NCBI RefSeq assembly: GCF_001642475.1
Contig: NW_019173942.1
Coordinates: 310,001 to 374,000 of the forward strand
Origin: Fonsecaea monophora
Taxonomy: Eukaryota; Ascomycota; Eurotiomycetes; Chaetothyriales; Herpotrichiellaceae
Length of the DNA: 64,000 nt
Direction: 5' to 3'
Below the pieces are notes generated by a model. That model was not told where the DNA came from, did no database searches, and worked only from the letters and a program-made list of their open reading frames with translations. The position numbers and the translations under genes are program-made. This document shows positions 11,917-22,232 of the stretch, piece by piece; position 1 is the first letter of the stretch, and the number at the start of each line of letters is the position of its first letter.

Positions 11917-13731
11917 GGTGACTAAGAAGGTGGTGGTGATTCCCTACTTGGTTGGAGGGGTGTGTGTGTAGGTAATATTCTGTGGCCGGCGTGCGCATGC
12001 AATCGCGCGAGGATATGGACTCCGTCAAGGCGGCATGCGACTCGGAACAGGAGTGACAACAGACGAAGCAAGATACGAGCGTGAAAGAAAGGCCTACGTG
12101 TAGACGGTGATTGACCGGTCTATACGACTCGATGGGAGGAGGGAGTGAGGACCAGTGTTCGTGAGGGCTCGTTCGGAGGAAGAGGCGAGGTGACGACGAG
12201 AGCGTGAGCCGGTGGTGGAGAAACGGGGGATGAGGCCCAAAGTTGCAATCAATTGTTGGAAGATGTTTCTTGTCTCTCGACTTCTCATTTGACCGGAAAG
12301 CAAGATCCTGGATCTGCTGAGCAACCACGGCGTTTTTTTGGGCTTGCCGGGGGGTGACAAACCTCAAATCGGGAGGCAAGGCCAGGGCAAGGCAAACGGA
12401 GGGAGCGGCTAAGCTTCAGGCAAAGTTGAGCAACTGAGCTGAGGTTGGCGGATGTTTTTTTTTCCTGCACTCAATGCAGGGTGGGGATATGCCCCGAATA
12501 TTTGAAGGTCAAGGTAAAAGATGAAATGATGATGTGTCTTCAGGCACAGAGATCCTTGATACAGTAGCAAAAGATAGACAAAAACCCAACCAGGCTCTTA
12601 GTGGATATAAAACGTGTCGATCAGCTTCTACGATACTCCATACGTTCAATGCAAGTCTGTGGATGGCTCGATGGGTTGGAGTAGTGGGTTGTGTGGTGGA
12701 CGCGTGTGTGAAGAAATACGTGAGGCTTAGCTACGTGGGTTGAGGCTTGCGATGCATTAGTTCCATCACTCGAGAAGAGAAAAAGTGAGGCATGAGATTT
12801 TTGCCCTGGTAGCCAGCTTCCTAGGCTAGCAGCCTAGGTGTGCAGGTATGTAATACCTGGTAGGGCAACCTGGAAGCGTACCTACATAGGAAGGGTGGTA
12901 GGTATCTTGGCCCTTGGAGTAAAGGACCCAACGTATTCGAGACTGTCACCAGGGAGAAAAGCAGGGAGTGCTCTCGGTAGGCCAACACCTAAATTAACTT
13001 CCAGGCAGATAGGCAGGGCGCAAAATAGGGCACCTCCTGCCGACGTGGAGGTGAGAGAGAAGAGAGAACAAAGGAGCTTGGTGCGAGGTTTGTACTCGGT
13101 ACAGGTACGAGGTACACAATATGGCATTTAAACCAAACCTCATATTTGGTCCCTCGGCGTCCCTGGGCGTCCCAAGGGCAAACATAGCTTTAACCAGGAC
13201 GAGCTTAAGCCATTCATCGCACACAGAAATGAGCAGCCCTTGTTGGCCCCTGATTGCCCCCTGAAGTACCTCCAACTTCCCCTCCCGACGTCATTCTACA
13301 TCAGCGGATACGTATGAGGCTTTAGCCAGTGTCCAACTGAGTTGGACAATGAGCTGATCCAACGTCGACGCTGTGCCAGACAGAAACGTCGACTAGTGAA
13401 ATAAGCCATAGTGACATAGCCCAGAAACCCCACAATCAGGTGTTCCTCCTCTATTATAGCATAGAATGAAGTCATTGTACATGAAAATGTTGATCGTCGT
13501 CTCTTTTGTTGCCCTATCTGGAGATCGTCTCTCCATATCGCACCACCCATCCGTACAAGCCTGTATCGGTACAATGTTTCCTTAACGGTCCTCGCAGCGC
13601 CATACGACCCGCTCGTGCCCACGAGTCACCGTTTCCAGAACTCCGTAACCAGTCAAGCAATGTCGACAATTTGAGTTAAACAACCAGATACCTCCCGATG
13701 CCCATTGTTGAAACGGTGTGTGCCCGAGATT
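11917..13731. other. Long upstream region of PBS2
   Basis: Spacer of 1.8 kb upstream of PBS2 and downstream of the PIN-like carrier gene. No frame has family resemblance. The stretch 12780-13000 is rich in CTAG and CCTAGG words (for example near 12815-12840), similar to a tract near 26.5 kb. A regulatory role for PBS2 is likely but not shown. Confidence 0.5.
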
Positions 13732-15549
13732 TCAATTGGTAGCCCACTCCACCGTCTCCAGAGCCAGAAGTACCAGAATTAGTGTGGAAGGCAAAATCCA
13801 AACCACATAGCTTTGAAAGAGAATGTTTGACATGACCGTGGGATACACGTTGTTTGTCTGTGTAATGGCGCTCAGCTGGAGAGCAGATGGAGCCCCAGTG
13901 AGGAGAAAAGCAACCACGATGAAGATCTTGTCGTCGACAATGCTGACTGGGACGTATTTGGCGACCAGTGCGAGAAAAGGTGCCATCAAAAGTGTCGGGA
14001 ACACCATACGCGCCAGCAATGAAGCATACAGAAGCCTGCTCTCTTCCTTCGGATCCGTGATATCTCCTGGTTGATTCTTCGGGATGGTGTTTCTGGCAAG
14101 GTTCCCTCCAAGCACCACCAGAATCAGGGGCACCGCGACAGCACCACTTTGTTGCACTGCTCGAGTGGCGGAATTTGCGAGGAAAGTTCCTTTATCGAAG
14201 AAGAGATGCTGTAGGTAGGGCACAGACGCAACTATTATGGCAGCCAACATCGACCACAACGGCGGGTTCATAAATTCCCACACGCCCGCCAGGAAAGCTC
14301 GAGTCTTGAACGCGGTGTATGACATGGTTTTTTGCACGGGCTTGGGAAGAGAGTCAAAGGCCCGCCTAGACCTCATCCGAATCGCATGCCCGATCTTCAA
14401 GAGTTGATATCGTACCACGTTTCTTCCTCGATTGATGTGTCCTTGAAGGCCTCCGCAATCCTCATCGTACTTTTTATTGTTGGGGTATTCCAGCCAGGCA
14501 GGATAGTCGGGGTTGTGATGAGGCTGCACCATCCCGTTGGTAGGAGTGCGCAGCAGATCCGGTGTCTCGTGAGCAGTGCCATTCGGCTGCCGGTTGGGAG
14601 AATTTCTCGATGACCTGTTGTGCGGAGTACGAGGGGTTTTGAGACCATCCGACTTCGCTGTGGTAGGCGATTCGGTGCCTATCCGAGTCTCGTCGTCGTC
14701 CTCGACTTCATATCCATCATAGTACTCAAAATCCTCACTCATATCTCTAATTCCGTCATAACTGGGGCTCAGAAGCCGACGGTTCTCGCGGTCATCGTCG
14801 CTATACTCGCGATATTCTCCTCGTCCCCGTTCAACGCGGTCTTCCTTCTTTGTCCCACCTTCTGCTTCGGTGTAGCTGTCTGGTGGCGCAAGCAGGACAT
14901 TGTAGCCCCAACTCCAGCGAAGAAGTTGACCCAACTGCTGGAATATGAGTAGGTAAAGAATACCTCGAGCTCCAACCTCCTCGTCATTGTCATTGGGGAC
15001 TTTATCCCAATGTAGCCCCTTGAGTGTTTTAGACAAGGATAAGACCAGCGAAATGGGCAACGAGTTGGAGTTGCCAAACACCCCCATGGCAATCACAAAG
15101 TTGGCCTGTCTCTTTTTGAACTTCATGACTTTCCCAATGGTCCAGGCGCACAGGTATGATACCAAGGTTTGAACGACAAAGATTGCCGGAATGATGGCTA
15201 AATCTACCAGCTTCTCCGCCGTGAGCTGTGACGCCAGTTTGGTGAAGATTAGGCACGGAGTAAACAGCATGACGTTCAGATTGGCCATCAACTTCTGCCC
15301 CTCCGCATCGAACATGCCTTGTCTAGCCACAATGTATCCCGGTAAACTAACGCACACCACTTCCAACACGGCTTCGAAAACAAGGAGGGTAAGGTGTGCG
15401 AAGTTCGGGTGGCCAGAATGAGGAGCGGCCTTCTTGAGAATCTGCAAGGCATCGTTGGCTAAGGGTATCTGGTCACGAGAGACCAGTCCGCTGAGAATCT
15501 GTCGATTGTAGAGGGATGTAGGACTCGTAAAGTACTCGGAAAAAGGCAT
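13732..15549 (-). CDS. PIN-like / Mem_trans (auxin efflux carrier superfamily) membrane transporter, Ecm3-type
   Basis: Membrane protein of the auxin-efflux-carrier superfamily (Pfam Mem_trans); yeast relatives are Ecm3 and the YOR092W/YNL095C group. Substrate unknown in fungi. Single exon; I place the start at the ATG at 15549 (MPFSEYFTS), giving 605 residues, because no in-frame ATG lies between it and the upstream non-ATG open sequence. An extra 5' exon cannot be excluded. N-terminal membrane helices include FEAVLEVVCVSLPGYIVARQ, NLNVMLFTPCLIFTKL and VFGNSNSLPISLVLSL, the last carrying the conserved NSNSLP signature. A long hydrophilic, acidic and Ser/Thr-rich loop occupies roughly residues 215-385, followed by C-terminal helices (LILVVLGGNLARNTIP, FLLTGAPSALQLSAITQTNN). 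The two helix bundles separated by a large loop match the family. Confidence 0.88.
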   Translation of the reverse strand: MPFSEYFTSPTSLYNRQILSGLVSRDQIPLANDALQILKKAAPHSGHPNFAHLTLLVFEAVLEVVCVSLPGYIVARQGMFDAEGQKLMANLNVMLFTPCLIFTKLASQLTAEKLVDLAIIPAIFVVQTLVSYLCAWTIGKVMKFKKRQANFVIAMGVFGNSNSLPISLVLSLSKTLKGLHWDKVPNDNDEEVGARGILYLLIFQQLGQLLRWSWGYNVLLAPPDSYTEAEGGTKKEDRVERGRGEYREYSDDDRENRRLLSPSYDGIRDMSEDFEYYDGYEVEDDDETRIGTESPTTAKSDGLKTPRTPHNRSSRNSPNRQPNGTAHETPDLLRTPTNGMVQPHHNPDYPAWLEYPNNKKYDEDCGGLQGHINRGRNVVRYQLLKIGHAIRMRSRRAFDSLPKPVQKTMSYTAFKTRAFLAGVWEFMNPPLWSMLAAIIVASVPYLQHLFFDKGTFLANSATRAVQQSGAVAVPLILVVLGGNLARNTIPKNQPGDITDPKEESRLLYASLLARMVFPTLLMAPFLALVAKYVPVSIVDDKIFIVVAFLLTGAPSALQLSAITQTNNVYPTVMSNILFQSYVVWILPSTLILVLLALETVEWATN

Positions 15550-16507
15550 GCTGGTACTCTGACCCCCGAGAATCCGGACAGGCAGATCGGGGGACCCAGC
15601 GGGAGCGGGAGGGGATAGAAGACCTCGTAGTATGGAAGAGATGTAAAGGGTAGTCTTCTGAAGTCGTGTTAACACAAGTCGACGGGACACCGTAGGCTGC
15701 GTCAATCCGATACAACAGACCGCAATAAGGTAGAGTGAGCAAGAAACCGAGGGGAGGTTTGGAAAGTGAAGAGGTTGAAAGGAGGCCGGAGTCGGCAGGG
15801 AGAAATATGTCCCGCGTGCCGCACTACAACCACAGGAGCTGTCAGAAGACCACTAAATGCAGGGAAGAAAAAGGAAAAGAAAGAAAAAACAAGAATACAA
15901 AGCACAGCAAGAAGGAGAAGAAAGTGGTTGCGTGGTGAAAGAAGCAACTACTGGAAGCTGAAGCTGCACGATTAACACAAGGCGGTTTGATACGGCGTGA
16001 TACAGGCACACGATGACAGGTGATTGGGGCTCGATGGCCTAATTTCAAGCACAGCCCAGCCACATTTCTTGTCTTGACTGGTTATCAGCAACGCCGTCTC
16101 CCGTTTGTCATTGGTTGAGGAACATGTGCTCCGGACGAGTTGGTCCTGATTTGATGGAGTCTCTCGTCGTCATTGCATCTACGCCTCCGATCCACGGGCT
16201 ACCTCTGCTGCTCTGTCAACACCTTTCCGCAGTTTGAATCCTCCACACTGAGCGCAAAGCGCACCTTCTCCTCCGCTTAGATGGCATTCACATCTGCAGC
16301 ATGGTCGACAAGAGAGAATTCAAATGAACCATACATCCCTGCTCCCGATGACTAACACATGTTTTCCGCGCTGTTGACATCTCCGAGGGCAGTCGACAAT
16401 AAAAGAGCTGGGAAGTATATAAGGAAAGAGAAAGGAGGGTGGAAAGGGTCTCGTCCCGTCTCATTTGTGGATGACTCCCAAGCTTCTACACTCTTGTTTT
16501 TGTCGCC
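15550..16507. other. Divergent intergenic region (PIN-like carrier / MDR oxidoreductase)
   Basis: Nearly 1 kb between two divergent starts, so it should contain both promoters. A purine-rich stretch lies at about 15845-15935. No supportable gene. Confidence 0.55.
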
Positions 16508-17686
16508 ATGCGAGCCCTTCACCTTCCTGGCGTTCCACACGGACAAGAGTCCTCCTTTCGCTTTCCAAGCAACCCGCCCACTCCGTCAAACTTGGAATAC
16601 ACAGCGGCAGACTACCCTGAACCTCGTACCCACACAACTGATTTCTCCGCATCATCGCAACATGTCTACTTGATACGTGTCCTGCTTACTGCCTTAACTC
16701 GAGGCGAACTAACTTGGCAAGAGATCCTCGAGCCGGCGCGCTTCCAACAATACGGTGGTGCGGTCCCAGGCCACGATGTCGTAGGCGTCGTGGACAAAGT
16801 TTTCACTTCTCCCAAGTCAGGATCAGAACCAAAGTTCTCACCCGGAGACAAGGTTTGGGCTCTTCTCGACTTCGATCGTGATGGCGCAGCGGCCACATAT
16901 ACACTTGTATATGAAAAGGAGCTAAGCCTTGCGCCGAGTAACCCAAACAGCTCCACTATGGCGGATAAGAGTTGGGAGGAACAACTTGCAACGCTCCCGC
17001 TCTCAGCCTTGACAGCTTACCAAGCACTTTTTAAGCACGGCAGGCTACCTCTCTCATCACCAGAACCATTGCCGCCACCAGCTGCCTTGCGCAAAAGAGT
17101 CCTTATTCTGGGCTCCGCGGGCTCCGTCGGCCTCCCGACGCTCCAACTCGCCAAAGCATCTGGGTTTCCCGTAATCGCAACATGCAGTTCTGCGTCTGCA
17201 CCTCTGATGATGTCTCTTATTGACAAAACCACAGACGCTGTCATCGACTACACCTCTGAGGCATATACTTCCCTCCCAGCTGCCTTCGTCTCGCAATCTC
17301 TCCCACCGGTGGACCTAGTAGTCGATTGCATTGGAGGGGACACACTCTCTACGCTCCTCCTCACCAGCACACCAGCACTCAATACCATCATAAACCCTGG
17401 TGGACGTGTGGTTACAATTGTGGCCCCGATCAAGATCTATGGGCCCGAAACAGCCAAGGCGATCCAAGGTAACTGCTCCAGGGCTGGTGTCGACGTTGAC
17501 TTCTTCGTCGTAAGACCCTCGGGAGAGGAGCTGGATATTCTTGCGCAATGGGTTACAGCAGGGAAACTAAAGGGATACGTCCAGGAGGTTTTCGACTTGG
17601 ATCACGGGAGAGCTGCCATGGAGCTTGTCGAGGCCAGGGGACGAAGAGGCGGGGGAAAGGTAGTCTTGAGAGTGGCAACGCAGTAA
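16508..17686 (+). CDS. MDR-superfamily (zinc-independent quinone-oxidoreductase-like) alcohol dehydrogenase
   Basis: Medium-chain dehydrogenase/reductase with a GroES-like N-terminal half and a Rossmann NAD(P)H-binding half. 392 residues, no intron, ATG at 16508. Visible features are VPGHDVVGVVDKV and FSPGDKVWALLDFDRDGAA in the catalytic half, LPLSALTAYQALF, and RVLILGSAGSVGLPTLQLAKASG (positions about 17096-17163), the nucleotide-binding signature of the zeta-crystallin branch. The closing residues GGKVVLRV are also typical. I see no cysteine ligands of a structural zinc, so a zinc-free quinone/enoyl reductase type is more likely than a classical zinc alcohol dehydrogenase. The substrate cannot be inferred. 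It stands alone; neighbours suggest no pathway. Confidence 0.88.
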   Translation: MRALHLPGVPHGQESSFRFPSNPPTPSNLEYTAADYPEPRTHTTDFSASSQHVYLIRVLLTALTRGELTWQEILEPARFQQYGGAVPGHDVVGVVDKVFTSPKSGSEPKFSPGDKVWALLDFDRDGAAATYTLVYEKELSLAPSNPNSSTMADKSWEEQLATLPLSALTAYQALFKHGRLPLSSPEPLPPPAALRKRVLILGSAGSVGLPTLQLAKASGFPVIATCSSASAPLMMSLIDKTTDAVIDYTSEAYTSLPAAFVSQSLPPVDLVVDCIGGDTLSTLLLTSTPALNTIINPGGRVVTIVAPIKIYGPETAKAIQGNCSRAGVDVDFFVVRPSGEELDILAQWVTAGKLKGYVQEVFDLDHGRAAMELVEARGRRGGGKVVLRVATQ

Positions 17687-18061
17687 ATTGCTTCGCTACC
17701 GCTGTGGAGGACTCATTTTTCTTCCATTTTTAATGAGCCCCTGTGGCTTCTAGAGGTAAACATATCTCAGCTCATTGAAAAGGTATCAATGCATATCCCG
17801 ATTTTAAAGATGACAACAGTTGCCGCCAGACCATAGCCGCCTCTCATTTTGGACCAGCCCAGCCGACATCCAACGCCATTCGCGTTCCCTTCCAGCATAC
17901 TGCATTCCCTTTCGTAAACGCTCCGTCCTTTGTTGAGGCGCCAATGACATTTCACACGCGCCTTGCTTCGAAGCCCGCAGTCCTCCTATACTCCCATACC
18001 ACCGTGATCAATAGACCTCGGGCTCACCTCGTTGAAGTAGCTCGAAACTCCAAGAGCCTTC
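17687..18061. other. Convergent 3' spacer (MDR gene / RPD3)
   Basis: 375 nt between two converging stops, consistent with two 3' UTRs. Nothing else seen. Confidence 0.6.
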
Positions 18062-20270
18062 CTAAGACACTTGTACCGAATCAGCTCCTGTCTCCGTAGT
18101 GGTCTCCGGAATCTCAGGAGATGCCTTTATATCTCCGCGTTGACCCTGATCCTCGGTTGCCTCGGATATTCCCACTTTTGCCAATGCTTCTGTGCGAGCT
18201 TCCCCTTCCACATTCGCTGACTCCCTTTCCACGTGCCCTTCTTCTTGTGTCTTCGCAACTTCATCGTCACCGATATTTTCCTGTTTGATAGCAGCTTCTG
18301 GATCAGCTGTGCCTGTGGCATCGGAATTTGCGGGAGCCGTTGAGGTAGTCGGAGGGGTGACCGACTTGCCTTCTTCGGTATCGGCCATCGCCGTATCTGA
18401 AACCGTCGTATTAGGAACATTTGGTGAGTGTTCTGCAGCATCCGGTGTAGGTGGTGAAGCCGGTGGCGTCCGTTGTTGCTGGATAATTATCGACGACTCT
18501 TCTTCAGTGGGTCGAACGGCTTCGGTCTCGTCCGCGGGTGCAGCATCTCCATCTGGCGCCTCTGCATCTCCCATCTCAACATCACCATCTGCATTTTCAG
18601 CTGGTACGCGATGGTCGGGAGACTGCAGACCGGAAGCGCCAGCAGAATCATTTAACCGCTGTTCACCATTGGCAGGGCTTGGCGTCTGCTGGTCGACCTT
18701 ATCGTCCAGATCGTCGTCCACATTCATCTCATCTGCCGCCTCATCAGGCAGACTTGACGCTTGTTGCGGTGTTCCTGTCCCACTTCGGGTTTCTACACCA
18801 GAGTCATTGCCGCCTACATCCATGATATGTCGGAAATTCTGTATGATGCGCCGTTTTCGGCTGGCCGATGGGTGTCCATTCAATTCCTCCATTTCTTCAT
18901 CCTCACTCTCGGAAAGTTCACCGTTCTTCTGAACGTATTTGTCTGCCTTGCGTTGAGTGATGCGTGTATCTGGGTTCTGGTCCTCGTCAAGATCATCGAT
19001 GGCAGCCTCGTCTTCGTCGTTCATTCCCAGGGAATCTCTAGGTACGTCTGTCATTTGCACTGAAGGCGCATGAGCGGTCCTTTTCATATTTTCCAGCACT
19101 TGGCTGAGGATTTTCTCGAGATACTCTCTCGAGTTTGCGTTTTCCATATTTGAGGGACGGACATCCAGCTCGTAGTCAGGAGCGTAGTACTGTGAAAGAT
19201 GAGTTAGACACATTCGGCTCAAGATGGAAAGAAGCTCATACCTCATAGTAGTCGTTGTATGGAAGATTTGGTTGCATGAAATCACCCACAAGGCACCCAG
19301 TTTCGAATGCCCACGTTCTTGCGACATTTCGCATGGTGTAACCGCCGCCACCCAGAATGAGGGTAGGGAGATTGAAAGATTTGACAAATCTGACGCAGTT
19401 GGCATGTCCTCTCATGCTGAGGTTGAAACAACCCAGTCGATCACCAGAAAGAGAATCGCCTCCACACTGCAGGACAACTGCGGAGGGTTGATAGTACTCC
19501 ATAGTAGCTCGAATGACCGGTTCAAAAATGCCCTTGTAGGATGAATCGTCGATGCCATCCCGAAGAGGGAAATTGACCGCGTAGTATTTGCCAGAGCCAA
19601 CTCCAATATCTCTCAGCTCGCCGGTCCCCGGGAAATATTCGCCATATTTGTGGAAGGATACAGTCATGACTCTGTCAGTGGTGTAGAACGCTTCTTCCAC
19701 GCCGTCACCGTGGTGCACATCGATGTCGATATATAGGACTCTCTTGTGGAATCTGAGAAGCTCGATGATCCCGAGAACGATGTCATTGACGTAACAAAAT
19801 CCGCTTGCTTCTGATTTCTTCGCGTGATGTAATCCGCCAGCCCAATTTATGGCAATGTCTGCTTTTTGACGATTCAACCTGGCAGCGCCTTCCATCGAAC
19901 CACCTGCGCTGATCCCGCAGAACTCGAAGAGGCCGTCAAAGACAGGACAATCATCGCCGACATTGTATTTTTGCTGCTCTTTCTGGTATGAGTCCATGTT
20001 ATCGGGAGTGACCTTTGCAAGGAAGTCAATGTATTCGTCGGTGTGAAACTGTGTCATCTCATATTTCGAAGCAGGCTTTGCGCGGTAGATTTCCATCTTC
20101 TTGTACAGGCCATAGTTCATCACCAGCGAGTGCGCAAGTCGTATGCGGTGAGGCTTCATGGGATGGCCCGACACGTAGGCATAGTTGCCAACGTCGGAGT
20201 CGTAAAAATATGCGACTCGTTTCTTGTCCTCACGCTTGAGGGGCAGATTGTCCACAGGTGCGAATGCCAT
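18062..20270 (-). CDS. RPD3: Class I histone deacetylase Rpd3
   Basis: Zinc-dependent histone deacetylase, catalytic subunit of the Rpd3L/Rpd3S (Sin3) corepressor complexes in the nucleus. Exons 19242-20270 (ATG at 20270) and 18062-19189, intron 19190-19241 (52 nt, GTATGA...CAG); 718 residues. The catalytic domain fills residues ~15-390: HPMKPHRIRLAH, INWAGGLHHAKKSEASGF (catalytic His pair), VLYIDIDVHHGDGVEEAF (zinc-ligand Asp and His), QCGGDSLSGDRLG (second Asp) and LGGGGYTMRNVARTW. The splice joins NDYYE to YYAPDYELDVRPSNMEN, the usual Rpd3 continuation. From about residue 410 the protein is a disordered tail of ~300 residues rich in Asp, Glu, Ser, Thr and Pro, with one basic patch (SRKRRI). 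Such tails occur in filamentous fungi and are absent from the short yeast protein. Shares its upstream region with RPN11. Confidence 0.97.
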
Positions 20271-20998
20271 GGTGGACGTAAGGCAGCGAAGGGTGGTAGA
20301 GCGTTGGAACGAGTAGCGATGATGAGTATGAATCGACAGATGTAACAGGGCGTCTTTCGGGTCGTCTCAATATCTTGCCCTACTCCGTCCGTTTCTTTCT
20401 CTGGACGGAGCTTGTCAACCCGTGGGGGACGACCTTGGAGAGTAGGCGAGTCGATTGGAAAAGGCAGCAAGGATCTGATTGGCAAGGCGCAGAGTTTTTC
20501 TTACATATGGGACGCCCAGGGTAAGAGCAAATCTTCTCCTAGAGAGACAGAAAGGTGGAAAGCAGGTGGAAGCACAGCGAGAGGTGAATTATTTCATATT
20601 GCGCGAGGGCAAAAGGGCCACCCAAGGCCCATGGTTCCGTCTCCAACGATCTGCGGAGGCCAAGTTGGCTAACCGCTTTGGGACCCGCATATTGAACGCG
20701 CAGTTCATGCTTGCCTTGCAGCTTCATATTTCCACTCAAACAGACGACCATAACCTACCTCCTCCCTGATCTCCCATCACATTGTGTTTCGAATTATTTT
20801 TGATTCTTGCAAATCAAACAAGCCTCTTGATATCTCGACTCCACATTCTTCCCTGCTCAGGCTGTTACCGGCGTACAGTTCCGCCACGAACTGACCTACA
20901 TCAGGATTATCAATCTCGAGTCGGCGGCCATTTTCCCTCCTCCTTACCTTCGCTGCCTATCCTCTTCGCCGTGATTTCTCTTCTTCCTCAGAATCACC
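20271..20998. promoter_or_regulatory. Shared divergent promoter region of RPD3 and RPN11
   Basis: 728 nt between the two divergent start codons. A CCAAT box in minus orientation (ATTGG at 20478-20482) lies about 210 nt upstream of RPD3. Pyrimidine-rich sequence precedes RPN11 (20930-20998). Bidirectional use is inferred from orientation only. Confidence 0.6.
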
Positions 20999-22030
20999 AT
21001 GGATCGATTTAACCGAATGCTCGCCGCGGCACATATGGGTGGCACGCAAACTGGGCAAGACACAAACTTAGTCGACAATTCAGAAACCGTCTACATTTCC
21101 TCCCTCGCCCTTCTAAAGATGCTCCGACACGGAAGGGCGGGTGTTCCTATGGAAGTCATGGGACTGATGCTCGGCGAGTTCGTTGATGACTTCACTGTCC
21201 GAGTTGTCGACGTCTTCGCAATGCCGCAATCAGGAACTTCCGTGAGCGTCGAGTCTGTTGATCCGGTCTTTCAAACAAGGATGATGGATATGTTGCGCCA
21301 GACAGGTCGACCAGAGGTGGTAGTGGGATGGTATCACTCACACCCCGGGTTCGGATGCTGGTTGTCCTCGGTCGATATCAACACGCAACAATCATTCGAA
21401 CAGCTGACTCCCCGCGCTGTGGCTGTCGTCGTCGATCCCATCCAATCCGTCAAGGGTAAAGTTGTCATCGACGCATTCCGGCTTATCAACCCCCAAGCTA
21501 TCATGATGGGCCAAGAACCTCGCCAAACTACCTCAAACCTGGGTCATTTGAACAAACCCTCTATTCAAGCACTGATTCACGGCCTTAATAGACATTACTA
21601 CAGCATCGGAATTCAGTACCGCAAGACGGGCTTGGAAGAGAACATGCTCATGAATCTGCACAAGGAAGTCTGGACTGAAGGTCTCGAGTTACCCTCGAGT
21701 TTTGGCTCAGAACGCAAAAGAAACGAAGAAGGTCTACAACAACTCGTTCAGCTTGCCGAGGGGTACGAGAGACGTGTGCGAGAAGAGAACGAGTTAACCG
21801 CTGAACAACTCAAGACAAGATATGTGGGAAAAGTTGATCCGAAGAAACACATCGAGGATGTCGGCCAGCGGTTGATTGAAGACAACATCGTTGCCGTGAA
21901 CAGGCAAATGATTGACAAAGAGGCAAGTGTGGCCAAAAAGCCTGTGCAAGCGAATGGCAATGGCGCAAATGGTGCTCATCGAGACGGGGCTGGGCAAAAT
22001 GGAGATATGGAAGTGGATGAGGAGCTGTAG
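20999..22030 (+). CDS. RPN11: 26S proteasome regulatory subunit Rpn11 (JAMM deubiquitinase)
   Basis: Zinc metalloprotease of the proteasome lid that cleaves ubiquitin chains en bloc from substrates as they are unfolded. 343 residues, no introns, ATG at 20999 in a CACC-ATGG context. The JAMM/MPN+ motif is complete: Glu52 in PMEVMGLMLGE, and His113, His115 and Asp126 in GWYHSHPGFGCWLSSVD. The substrate-binding Ins-1 region (QSGTSVSVESVDPVFQ) and C-terminal helices used in lid assembly are present. The last ~45 residues after RQMIDKEAS form a Gly/Asn/Asp-rich tail longer than in yeast. Csn5 is excluded because the sequence has the Rpn11 N terminus (MDRFNRMLAAA) and GCWLSSVD rather than the Csn5 pattern. 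Confidence 0.98.
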   Translation: MDRFNRMLAAAHMGGTQTGQDTNLVDNSETVYISSLALLKMLRHGRAGVPMEVMGLMLGEFVDDFTVRVVDVFAMPQSGTSVSVESVDPVFQTRMMDMLRQTGRPEVVVGWYHSHPGFGCWLSSVDINTQQSFEQLTPRAVAVVVDPIQSVKGKVVIDAFRLINPQAIMMGQEPRQTTSNLGHLNKPSIQALIHGLNRHYYSIGIQYRKTGLEENMLMNLHKEVWTEGLELPSSFGSERKRNEEGLQQLVQLAEGYERRVREENELTAEQLKTRYVGKVDPKKHIEDVGQRLIEDNIVAVNRQMIDKEASVAKKPVQANGNGANGAHRDGAGQNGDMEVDEEL

Positions 22031-22232
22031 GTGATGGGCAACGGGACTGGCGCGGCTTGTAACTTGTATCTATCCGTCAGGGCATGCATGCACGGCGTTG
22101 GGCTACAGAAAGAGCTAAGAGTTTACATGCGGTCTTTGAATGACTCTGGTTTTTGAGTCAACCGGGTAAGATACGATCGGTACCTGAAGGATCGACAAGA
22201 GCTGTTACGACGTAGGAAGTGTATTAATGTGG

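Noticed and set aside
11657..12379. 240-codon frame overlapping the PBS2 start
   Set aside because: Out of frame with PBS2 and made of its 5' leader; no family resemblance.
18192..18932. 246-codon Ser/Ala-rich frame on the plus strand
   Set aside because: Antisense shadow of the acidic RPD3 tail; GAA/GAT-rich sense codons leave the reverse strand open.
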